A program made the translations under genes and the position numbers. The notes under the pieces are model-generated. The model was not told where the DNA came from. It was given only the letters and a program-made list of their open reading frames with translations, and ran no database searches. Positions 32,236 through 41,686 of a DNA stretch of 64,000 nucleotides are shown piece by piece. The stretch's first letter is position 1. Every line of letters starts with the position of its first letter. This stretch comes from Brachypterus glaber (lineage: Eukaryota > Arthropoda > Insecta > Coleoptera > Kateretidae): contig OY294046.1 in NCBI GenBank assembly GCA_958510825.1, positions 72,983,808-73,047,807 on the forward strand, written 5' to 3'.

Positions 32236-33100
32236 AATTTCAATTTTTTTTTAATTTTCTTTTTGCGAAAAACGAAAAGTTTAAAAAATAAAAAAAAATA
32301 AATTTGATAGTTCTTTCATTTTTTAAAAAAGTTTAACCCCCCATAACTTTTTTGTTTTTGGGTGAATTACTTTTAAAATTGGAAGAATAGATAAAAGATA
32401 TATAATAAAGGTAATTTTTCCTGAAAAAGTTGTGGTAATCGAAATTTTCTTTCACTTTTTTCGATTTTTTTAAAGTTTAACCCCCCATAACTTTTATCTT
32501 TTTGGGAGGTTACTTTCAAAAATAATAGGGATTTCCCCCTCATAGAACATGATTTTTCCTGAAAATTTCAATACGATCGGATTATTCGTTCTTGAGTTAT
32601 CGTGTCTACAAAAATCCTGATATCGGACAGACGGAACAACAAAAACCAAAATTTTCTTATTTTTTCATGAAACAAATTTGTATCCAAGAATTTTTTGCTT
32701 ACACTGTAAATGCAAATATGGTAATTTTACAGCAAATAAAGTAGGTCATATGTTACCAGCAAAGAAAGTGGTAAATTTAAATCAGTACTGTAAATTCACT
32801 GTTATCTGTAAAAATGTGAATTTTTATTTTGGTAATTTTACTGCTATCTTTTGTAGAATGTAAGCTATTATTGTACCGACAGGAAAAGAGCTGAGATTTT
32901 ACTAAACCCAGTAAAATTGAGGTTAATTTAATAAATATTGTAAATTCACATTCTGACATTGTAAATTTGCTTTAAATATTACAGTTAAAACTACTGTAAG
33001 ATTGACGGACAAATTTAGAGTGTAGGGCGATTTTTCGCCAAAATTAATTCGGAACTAACGTATAATACTATTCTAGTGCAGGCGCTGTGAATAGTATGAT
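32236..33100. repeat. Repeat family G, copy 2, interrupted
   Basis: It shares GAACGAATAATCCGATCG-type sequence (here inverted near 32573-32595), CGGACAGACGGAAC and the end ACGTATAATACTATTCTAGT with copies at 16440 and 57080. A TA-flanked MITE (32702-33022) splits it. Two copies of GTTTAACCCCCCATAACTTT (near 32330 and 32476) form an internal direct repeat of about 145 bp. Confidence 0.65.
32702..33022. mobile_element. TA-flanked MITE T4, simple copy
   Basis: 321 bp, TA on both sides (32700-32701, 33023-33024). Ends CACTGTAAATGCAAA and CACTCTAAATTTGTCC read inward. Its body (GTAGGTCATATGTTACCAGC) is shared with the expanded copy at 47356-48433. Insertion into repeat G confirms the ends. Confidence 0.82.
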
Positions 33101-33416
33101 AAGGTCTTGAGTGCGTGCTATAGAAATGAATTGCTTCTGTTTTATGTTATTGCGAGAGTTGGTGGCGGTGGAAGAACGGCAGGTACCGCCCCCGCTCCCG
33201 ATCAAATCATCCCCCATCGATTCCGATCCATGGATTCTTATATTCCTCGCTGTTTTATCGCACTCCTCCATAAAATAACTGATCTTAGACGACACGCGTG
33301 ATTTGCATATATGAACATAATCAGAGCAAGAACATGTCAAGTATAAACTTTCTGTAGTTTTTAAACCCATTTTTTAAATGACTACAGACTGTGTGTGGTA
33401 CACAGGACAACAAAAT
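33101..33416. other. GC-richer unique-looking segment
   Basis: 33150-33300 has near-balanced composition (GTACCGCCCCCGCTCCCGAT), unlike the surroundings. Overlapping frames on both strands (100 residues minus, 64 plus) show no domain. It could be host regulatory or exonic DNA, but nothing proves it. Confidence 0.3.
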
Positions 33417-33548
33417 ATTTTTCCTACTATCTAGTTATTAGTTAGTGCCTATTTCCCACCCGTTGCCTATGACAACGGTTGGGAAGTGAAAATCAGCTGA
33501 TTTTACATATCTGCTGTCAGAAAATTAGTACACGTCAAACACATAACC
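33417..33548 (+). repeat. Family F 5' end, copy 1
   Basis: T-run then CCTACTATCTAGTTATTAG, then a hairpin CCCACCCGTTGCCTATGACA continuing ACGGTTGGG. It matches 49570-49700, which has the better-preserved hairpin. It looks like the 5' end of a further hairpin-ended family, truncated by the family A palindrome. Confidence 0.55.
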
Positions 33549-33557
33549 TCAAATTGA

Positions 33558-34232
33558 CAAATATAATATAAAATATATCAAAATGATGATGATTTGTTCT
33601 TAGAATTCTAAACATGGTCTAAACTGTAATGCCAACCCAAAAACAAGAATCCCCAAATCAGTCACCAATTTAAATGTAAGTTTTTTATTTTAATTTTAGA
33701 GCAAAATAGGAAAAATTGTATAAAGAACTCGTTTCATAACATAGCACACTAGTACTTTAGAAAACTCGCCTCAAGCGGCTCGTTTTCTAAACTTGTACTC
33801 GTGCGCTAAAAACGTCTTATAAAACGAGTGCTTTATACTTTTTTTTCTATTTTGCTCTAAAATTAAAAAAACTTACATTTAAATTAATGACCGATTTAGG
33901 GATTTTTGTTTTGGGTTAGCATTATAATTTTCGCTAGGTTTGAAATTCATAGAACAAACGATATTTTGATATATTTTATAGTCAGCTCTTCTCTTTTTCA
34001 CTGGAAGTAACCAAGCCACAATTTTAACAAGGTAAAAATTAACTTGAAACACAATTTCGTAGAAAACTAAACTTAAAAGCGGTTTTGACATTTGCACGGA
34101 AAACGGCAAGCGATTGTCTTTTGTCCTGTGTCGCCAACCCAAAGAAAAATAGTACAAACCTCTTATAGGCCTATAAGAACACGCAAAATGCATGTGATTA
34201 TGGGCTTATAAGAGTCGCAAAATAGAAAAAAA
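33558..34232. mobile_element. Two family A copies fused 3' to 3' (palindrome)
   Basis: 33558-33790 is the 3' half of a plus copy up to the hairpin. At the descending stem (GTGCGCTAAAAACGTCTTAT) it turns directly into the inverted copy, which runs to its 5' end at about 34232 (TTTTTTTCTATTTTGCGAC on minus). The two copies share one hairpin and lack the terminal ACTAGT-to-CTATTA tag on the minus side. The left copy is 5'-truncated. Confidence 0.75.
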
Positions 34233-34984
34233 TATATATTTTTTTCTGTGTGTACGAAAAATCCACATAAAATCCTCAAAACTTGGCGATTGTAACGCCA
34301 TCTGCTAATATCGGTGTAAGGGGTGGTAACACCGATCGACAGGTCACCCCGGTGGAATTTTAAACAGTCATAAAGCGAGTGATGTTAATTTTTCCTTCCC
34401 GAATGTAATATCGTACGGGCCGGTACGTGACCAGAATTCGCACGCGGTCCGTCTACGCTGATTGGTGCGAATCTCCTGACAATCGTTCTGGATGCCCCGA
34501 AAATGATACCTGAGGAGCATCGAATCAGAACAAGCGACTCTGGAGTAAAAAATATAGATTCTTGATACGTTTTCTGTAGAATACTGTAACCATAGGCGAG
34601 AAAGCGATATTTTTCTACGCTGAAAGAAAAACTGGTTAGGCGAGGGGGAGTTGAGTCTGGCCACTTATTGTGGCCAGCCAAACCATTTACTTGCCATTAT
34701 AGTCTAAGAGCTGGGGCCCATTTTTATTTCATTATTTGCTCCCTGCTGTATTTTATATATGTCTTAAAGTACATTCAAATTAAGCTACTTGCAAATCCTC
34801 AGCTCCTGGATAGGGTTCCTATGGATACTAGAAGCCTCGAAAAGGTGGTGAAATGGGGTCCCCGAAAAATATATTTTTAACTTACCGAGTCAAAGAAATT
34901 ACATTTATTACATTTAGATTAGTTTATTTTTACAGTTTTGCACAATTATTCACTAGGTTAAGAGCTAAAAAAAGAAACTTTATC
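34233..34984. other. Unique-looking, GC-richer segment
   Basis: 34290-34540 is near-balanced in base composition (for example CGGGCCGGTACGTGACCAGA). Two overlapping 98-residue minus-strand frames exist but no domain is recognised. It may be single-copy host DNA, possibly regulatory. Confidence 0.3.
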
Positions 34985-35072
34985 TGACATATCGTCATGT
35001 GAGGATTATAGTGTTCTATGTCCATTAGATTTGCTATGGATATAAAACACTATAATCCACATGACGATATGT
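34985..35072. repeat. Hairpin, arms about 35 bp
   Basis: TGACATATCGTCATGTGAGG then ATTATAGTGTT pairs with AACACTATAATCCACATGAC then GATATGTCA, separated by a loop of about 25 bases. Confidence 0.75.
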
Positions 35073-35178
35073 CAACACTAAAAACTCTCTTCAATTTTCA
35101 TTTAATCAAAATATCATTTCATAAATTCTCCTGTCTTTAAAAAATTAGGTATAACATATTTTAACACTGGAAGAAGTC

Positions 35179-36092
35179 GTGAACAATTTAGTTGGTGTAA
35201 TTGAAGAGCTAGAAACTTGGTGTGCGAAAAATAAATTAATCATTAATAAAGATAAAACTATTTATATGAATTTTAATATGATACAAAGTAGAAACAAAAT
35301 AGATACAATTAAAATTAACAATGAAACAATTAACTTATCTGAGCAAACCAGATTTTTGGGTCTTCAAATTGATACCCAACTAAATTGGAAGGGACATGTA
35401 TCTGCGCTTTTACCCAAGCTAAATAGGGCTTTATATATGCATCAGACGCATAAAACCCTATGTGGATATATACACCTTAAAATCTGTTTACTTTGCAAAC
35501 TTTAATTCTTTGCTAAGGTTTGGAATTATTTTCTGGGGTCAATGTCCACCATTTGGCGAAGTATTTGTTTCACAAAAAAGGTCGATAAAAACTTTACTTG
35601 GTATGAAAATTCAGGATTCATGTAGAGGCGTATTTAAACAGAACAATATTCCTACACTAGCAGCAATCTATATATATGAGGTTTTAGTCTTTATGTTTCA
35701 AAACAATACACAAAAAAATCTAGGCAAAACGCACAACTATCCTACAAGATGTGAAGACCTTTACTACCCAAAGCATAGGCTTTCCACATATGAAAAAAGT
35801 AATTTTTACGCGGGTATTAAATATTTCAATTATCTTCCGAATGAAATTAAGGCAATTAAAGGTATAACACTATTCAAAACAAAGTTAAAAAATACTTAAT
35901 TAATATTGAACCATATAGCATAAAGGAGTTCTTAGATTATAAGGTTTCTTAGATTTAGTTAAATAAAAATTGACACCATTTCTTTAAAAGATATGGTATT
36001 TTAAAGATAATTCTTTAACATATTGTATTCCTTTTTCACGAAATAAAGCAGTATTATTCTATTATTCTATTATTCTATTCTATTCTATTCTA
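35179..36092 (+). pseudogene. Non-LTR retrotransposon C-terminal fragment, frameshifted
   Basis: Frame 1 (35179-35505) codes the post-catalytic part: ELETWCAKNKLIINKDKT, then RFLGLQIDTQLNWKGHV and PKLNRALYM. A frameshift near 35460-35480 moves to frame 2 (to 35899): YFANFNSLLRFGIIFWGQ, FVSQKRSIKTLLGM, SCRGVFKQNNIPTLAAIYI, NYPTRCEDLYYPKHRLS. This is typical of Jockey/CR1-group RT proteins. The FADD motif lies upstream of the truncation and is missing. A 3' UTR leads to an (ATTCT)n tail at about 36050-36092. Confidence 0.82.
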
Positions 36093-37200
36093 TTTAAAGG
36101 CACTTTTTAAACACTGTTCTCACACCTTGGCCCCAATTATTGTGTATAACAATGAAAATAGCTTAATCTGAATGTATTAAACGAAATGTATGTGACTCGG
36201 CAAGTTAAAAATAGATTTTTTGGTAGCTCATTGCCATAGCTTTTGGAGCTTCTAGCACCCAAAGGAACCGGATCCGGAGTCTTGTTTAGCCTAAAACAGA
36301 GATTAACAGTTAAACTAAGAATTGATGTTTAATTGTAATTAAAACTTAAGAAGTATACAGATACAAAATTCAAATTCCTTTTTATAAAAAAATATTATTT
36401 TAATAAATTATTAATTATTTTTAATTAAAATTAATATTGTAATAATGAAAAAAATAAATCATTGTAAATTATGAATTTTTATTTGTATATACCTATAATA
36501 GGTTAGTGCAATAATAATTATTATTATTAAAAAAAAATATCATAAACCGATAATCCTCTAAATTTTGAAGCAAAACTCCTCAAATCATACCTGATCGGTT
36601 CCGGAATTTCTGTCTCCTCGTCCCGGCCGCTCTCCGGTAATATCTTTGGTTCATCGTCTAATATGCTAATTTTCGAGTAACTACACTTTGGGTTATGGCT
36701 AATAACAAGCGAATGTAAATTTTACATGGACCATCCCCTGAATATTAACGAACTTTCCCGCAATAGTTTTAGCAATAATGAAACATCCTGAAAAATTACT
36801 CTACAATGACGAGCTTTAATTCAGAATTATTCAGTTTTTACGATATTTCATTTAGGGTAGGTTGCTTTTTAAAAGAGCTTGCATACTGAAAATATTAGGG
36901 ACCCATATCCTAAATATTGCCAGAGTACTGGTAAGAATATTGAAGCAGAACCACCGAAAATTATAAGAAATATGATTTTCCGGGTAATTTTTTACTAAAA
37001 TGGGCGCAGTTAGCTCAATCTCAGGGTGTGGTCGGTCCGTGAGCGTTTTTGAACAAACCAGAATCAATTTAATCGGACTGTTTATTGTGTGAATGTTAAC
37101 TAAAACAAATATCACAATATGACAGCATATTAGGTAATTAGGCGGTAACGCCATTACGCCAAAAAATACCACATTCGTTCAGAAACTAGACAATGACTTA
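36093..37200. other. Mostly unique-looking sequence holding a candidate exon
   Basis: Apart from the candidate exon at 36591-36698, no repeat ends or coding frames are recognised. 36840-37190 carries a 106-residue minus frame without a domain. Confidence 0.3.
36591..36698 (-). CDS. Candidate internal host-gene exon
   Basis: On the minus strand this 108-bp interval is open and near-balanced in GC, in contrast to its AT-rich flanks. It codes a hydrophilic stretch (SKISILDDEPKILPESG, then RDEETEIPEPI). It is bounded by an acceptor-like CTTGTTATTAG at the upstream side and a donor-like CAG/GTATGA at the downstream side. The frame is also open for some codons past the donor, so this could be chance or part of a longer unspliced frame. 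No domain is recognised. It is the best candidate for host coding DNA in the window, but weak. Confidence 0.3.
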
Positions 37201-37985
37201 CACTGAGATAAATTTTTACATCCATGTGGTAATTTACTTGCAGATGCTGCTGATGTGAATTTACACTCGAAGCATATTATATTTTTACATCCAGTGTGTA
37301 AAGTTTACACCAACGGGTAAATATACCTTTTACCTAAAATCCTTCAATTTATTAAAAAAAAAATAGAATAACCATTTTGTTATTTTTCTATTTATGAATA
37401 CTGTTTTATGGAAAAACTACGCAACAGAAAAATAAAACGTATATTCGTAATCAGCGCTACAAAAAGTACCAATATAAAATAGAAACAGAAAACATACATA
37501 AGTCTTAACAACTCAAAATTTGCAGGCCAGTGTTATCGCCTAAATAAGTAAAATATTATAAAATGTATGTTTTAAGGATATTGTATTAATCACACTTTTT
37601 AAATATTTACTTTTAATCAACACTTATCAATTATTTCTAGCACACACAAAATTATACGTACGCTCTTACAAACGTAAACAATTATAATGGTCGACAGCCA
37701 CCAGACTCGATGAAGCAGGAATTCTGGCTTCTCGAATCACGTGACTAGCTTAACGTCCGCGATTGGCTGGCTTGTACATCAAAAGTGTGATTTTTACACT
37801 TCGGGTGTATTGTTGCTAAAGGTATGTTTATAAAAATAAACTTTCTTGAGCACCGAGTGTATTATTGCAGAAGGTATGGATTTAAAAATACACAATCTAG
37901 GTCAAAATCACCTCACCTGTGTAGTGTCACATCAATGTTGATGTACATTTATATAAAGGTGTAAAATTTACACATTTATAGAGTG
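37201..37985. mobile_element. TA-flanked element T5, copy a
   Basis: 785 bp, TA on both sides (37199-37200, 37986-37987). Ends CACTGAGATAAATTTTTACA and CACTCTATAAATGTGTAAAT (inward). Internal repeats of TACATCCA/GTGTAAA type occur at both ends, e.g. TTTTTACATCCAGTGTGTAA near 37289. Its interior (37440-37760) matches the inverse copy at 54906-55496. Confidence 0.78.
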
Positions 37986-37987
37986 TA

Positions 37988-38178
37988 TTAAGAAAACTAT
38001 TTTAGACTTTGTTCGCAAAAGGAATATAGTCATTGGATTGATGTAGACTTGCGCGCCATCTATTGACCAGGAGCATTATGAGTAGTTGTCTACATCTAGC
38101 AATAGATGGCGCACAAGTCTACATCAATCTAATGACTATATTCCTTTTGCGAATAAAGTCTAAAATAGTTTTCTTAAT
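37988..38178. repeat. Hairpin, arms about 85 bp
   Basis: TTAAGAAAACTATTTTAGAC through GGAATATAGTCATTGGATTG to CGCGCCATCTATTG pairs with the right arm CAATAGATGGCGCACAAGTC to GTCTAAAATAGTTTTCTTAA. The loop is about 25 bases. The word CGCCATCTATTG is common in arthropod repeats. Confidence 0.8.
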
Positions 38179-38611
38179 CAGCGTGCAGAGGTGACTCTTG
38201 GTACTGACGAGGGCCAGCAGCCCGAAACTGTCAGTCTATTTATATTTAATTTTTTTATACCGACTGTATTAAAAAACACATTTTAGTGTAACATAACAAA
38301 GCAGGTAATTAGATATAAATTTAACGATTATTTATAAGAAGAACTGCGTTCAACAATTAACATTAAAAAGTAGTGTGTTATTATAAATACCTAAATATAA
38401 TATTCTTGGTAACCGTATATGTGAATAAGTGAAATATTTTTTATGCAATAACTAACAAAGTATAGTTAAGTCAGTACTCCGTATTAGGCAATCTTATAAT
38501 TAACTCTGGTTTTAAATACTGAATGATATATCATAAGTCCATACGTATTTTGTTCCTTATTTGGAATATTATCGTAAGCCCCTTAACGTTATTACTAAAA
38601 TACACTGCTAC
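38179..38611. other. Sequence without recognised gene
   Basis: AT-rich except for 38185-38250 (GACGAGGGCCAGCAGCCCGA). No frame of note. Confidence 0.3.
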
Positions 38612-38613
38612 TA

Positions 38614-39037
38614 CACGGAAAGAAATTAGTGGGCTCTGCGCTATACATTATAAGATATTTGGTAACAGTGGCAAATTATAGTGATTTAAGCTATAGATTA
38701 TAAGGGATACAATAACTAATAATGTTAAAAATAAATTGGAAACGATTATATATATTACAGACACGATTATATTTATTACAGGCACTATTATAAATTTACA
38801 GAAATTTTATTATATTATAAAATTTATTAGCACGGACAATAATTAAATCTATTTAAGCTATAAATGCCATACTATTTGTTATATTTTATTATTCACTAAA
38901 CAATTAAAGTATTTCATATAAATTTTTACACTGACTGCCATAATTGTAAGAGAAAGCCTTGTATTTATATAATAAGCGATTATAATTTGCTTGGTATGTG
39001 TGTTATAGCGCTCCTAGCTATAATTTTTTTTTCCGTG
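38614..39037. mobile_element. TA-flanked MITE T3, copy b
   Basis: 424 bp, TA at 38612-38613 and 39038-39039. It starts CACGGAAAGAAATTAGTG and ends TTTTCCGTG, a better-kept end than copy a. Nearly identical to 13890-14315, differing at scattered bases and one TA unit. The similarity suggests recent activity. Confidence 0.87.
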
Positions 39038-39226
39038 TAGGTATATGTAGTCCTGAAATCAAAATTTTTAATACCTACTTACTGCAAAAAATTAATGAAA
39101 AAACGTTTTACATAGCTGCAGTTATAGTCACAATTACGGAATGCACATAGTGGTTAATCCAAAAGCAACGTTTGTTGGAAATGTCGAAAAAGTCCGATAG
39201 CGACTATTAAAACAGCCATAAATTAA

Positions 39227-39322
39227 TCTTCTTATTTATCTTCTCGTTCTTTTTCTTCTGCTTCTTTTTTTTCTTATTTCTTCTACTTGTTCTTCTTTTT
39301 TGCTTTTTCTTCATCTTCTACT
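39227..39322. repeat. TTC-rich low-complexity tract
   Basis: A pyrimidine-only-like stretch of CTTCTT/TTCTTTT words. Similar tracts are at about 50225-50345 and 60683-60712. Confidence 0.8.
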
Positions 39323-39332
39323 ATAAACAGTA

Positions 39333-39508
39333 GTCGGAGTAAACTCAGTTATGACTCATCAACGTTGAAAATAAACACAGAAACATAGGAATAATTTTAC
39401 AGAATTATGAGGGAAATTTTTATAAGGGTCACTAAATCGAAACATTTGAGGACTAATTTGTTACACACGACAATATTGACTATACATTTTAACTATACAT
39501 ATGTATAT
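39333..39508 (+). repeat. Repeat family H, copy 1 (5' part)
   Basis: TTATGACTCATCAACGTTGA through ACTAAATCGAAACATTTGAG to ACAATATTGACTATACAT matches 63770-63935. It is followed at 39509 by a T1-like end (CAGCCTATTCCAGAACTCGC) and a retrotransposon fragment. The family resumes near 40618 (AAATATTTAAAACCTCGCG), as at the window's right edge. Confidence 0.65.
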
Positions 39509-39769
39509 ACAGCCTATTCCAGAACTCGCGTACAGAAATTTGAGGGTATTTTAAAAACCCTCTGGAAAATATGAAAAAAATGTCAAAAAAAAATCCATAT
39601 TCGTTCAATTCAAAAATAAGAACGTTTTAAGTGGACCAATACTGTTGCTGGTGTTAAATTACCTTTAAAAGTTGAATTTGTAGCTATGGAAGCAAATTTA
39701 ATTATTGCAGGTACATATTCTGTAGGTTGACATGGTGATTAATGTGACATAAATATTTATTAATTATAG

Positions 39770-40412
39770 AGACCTCTGTGTTCCTCCTGTTTATTTAAAT
39801 AACTCTGTTGTTGAACGCGTGTTCGAAATCAAATACCTAGGTCACGTTATCAATGATATGCTAAGTGACAACTCTGACATTCAGCGTCACAAGAAAAACC
39901 TTTGTGCCCGCGCAAACATGTTAGCTAGAAAATTCTCTAAGTGCTCTGCCGAGGTTAAGAACTATCTTTTCAGGACATTTTGTTCTAACGCATACTGTGG
40001 TGAAATTTGGCTTGATCATACGGTGGCCTCGTGGCGAACTCTTCGCGTATGCTATAATGATGCATATCGCATTATCCATAGACTACCGCGCTATAGTAGT
40101 GCCTCGGAAATGTTTGCCTCTGCCCGAATAGATACCCTGGATGCTCTGAGACGCAAGTTGCTCGCCTCTTTTGTGAAGCGGCTACTCTCCAGTCCTAATG
40201 TTTTCCTAAAAGCGTTTGTATCTTCGGACTGCTTTTGGGTTTCTGCACAAATCGCCACTTGGCGACGCCTTTGTTTCTTACAAGTGACCTAATCATTTTA
40301 TTTATTTATAAATTATAATTATTTTGTTTTGCTTTATTTTTATTTTTAATCATTTTATTATTTTGTAGTATATGGCCATTGTGCTGTAATAAAATTATTA
40401 TTATTATTAATG
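39770..40412 (+). pseudogene. Non-LTR retrotransposon C-terminal fragment (157 residues)
   Basis: The frame is open from about 39783 (VYLNNSVVERVFEIKYLGHV) to a TAA at 40292. Recognisable segments are IKYLGHVINDMLSDNSDIQR, ANMLARKFSKCS, YLFRTFCSNAYCGEIW and YNDAYRIIHRLPRYSSASEM. This is the region behind the RT catalytic domain in a LINE family distinct from the others in this window. The GTG at 39819 is not a genuine start. The 3' UTR ends in AATAAAATTATTATTATTA, a simple-repeat tail at about 40390-40412. Confidence 0.8.
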
Positions 40413-41686
40413 TCAAAAAACCACCGCTGGATGGAGTGACCCTATAAAAATAGAATATTTTATAGCCTCTGTCTGTTTTGTCAAAATATGTTTTTCAAAG
40501 AAAAAACCGATATTCGATTTTTTCTTTTAAGAAAACGAAAGTTTTTAATTTTTATTTATCGATAACTTTTTTTCCCACCTTACTCGTTTAAATGGAATCA
40601 TTAAAAAAATCAAGATAAAAAGAAATAAAAATTTAAATATTTAAAACCTCGCGTCAACGCTAGAGTCGACGCGGCGAGTAGTGGAAATTTGGAAATTCTC
40701 CGAGTACTGACTATAAAATAACTTATAGAAAAGTAAGCATACTGACTTTTACTTTACTCTGGCGTGTAGTGTATTCCACCATAACTCCATACGTAGGATA
40801 TGTAATTAAAGTAGCGTTGTTTTAATGTCTATGCATTCGAGAACACTTTGTCGGAAATTTTATTGCAGTTTCTCAATGAATACGGTTTTTATTGTTTCGC
40901 GAGAACACCTGTCTATATGTTTCATATACTTTATTATAAACATACTTTATTTTATTCCACACAACATTAAAAGATACGTTTATAGGCTCCATAAACTATT
41001 TTGAGTTAAGTGATTTCTGCTACCGGCCGTAATGGAATTTCTCATTTAAATTCTTTTTTTTTCAAAAGACGATAAATCATTTTTTTTTAAACGAGTACTA
41101 AAAACGATAATATATGGTTTTGAAAACGTTCTAAAAAAAACTCAATAACTTTAGATGAAATACCTATATTTATAAAAAATCTTATTAAAAACCTTTAACT
41201 TACCTTAATGCTTTAACATTATACATTTTAAGGTAAAATTTCATATAATGTCGTCACAATATTAACTGGCCTTGCTGAGGCAAGGGGAAGAGAAGAGGTA
41301 AAATATAGCATGTAAAGTAGGGGTGACCTTAAATTTTTCACTGTATAGTATAGGCTATACCAACGCCTACAAATGTATATCATACAAGAAGGGCAAAAAT
41401 TTTTTTAAACTCGATTTTAAAATTGCTTTTAAAATGGTGCAACTACTTTGGGATTGATTTTTGGATGTACCTATAAAGTTTTTTATTAGTTTTTTAAAAA
41501 AGTACAGTCACCATTCCTGTATCATTGACATTTTGATTTCTAACATTTTACTATTTATTTGTTGGTCCTCAGAACGTGAACTTTTACTTTGGAATGCATG
41601 CAAAGAAACACCTGATTTTTGAAGGAACGAATCTTCTTTATACTTTTTTTCATATTTTTAGATGTAAAAACATCACTTAAAAGGAA
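40413..41686. other. Sequence without recognised gene
   Basis: It includes the 3' part of repeat H (near 40490-40660). Near 40640-40690 it is GC-richer (ACGCTAGAGTCGACGCGGCG). Otherwise AT-rich with no frame of note. Confidence 0.35.

Noticed and set aside
33068..33370. Host gene with a GSGGGT-rich minus frame
   Set aside because: Open in both strands because of GC-rich composition; no splice sites or domain convincing enough to call.
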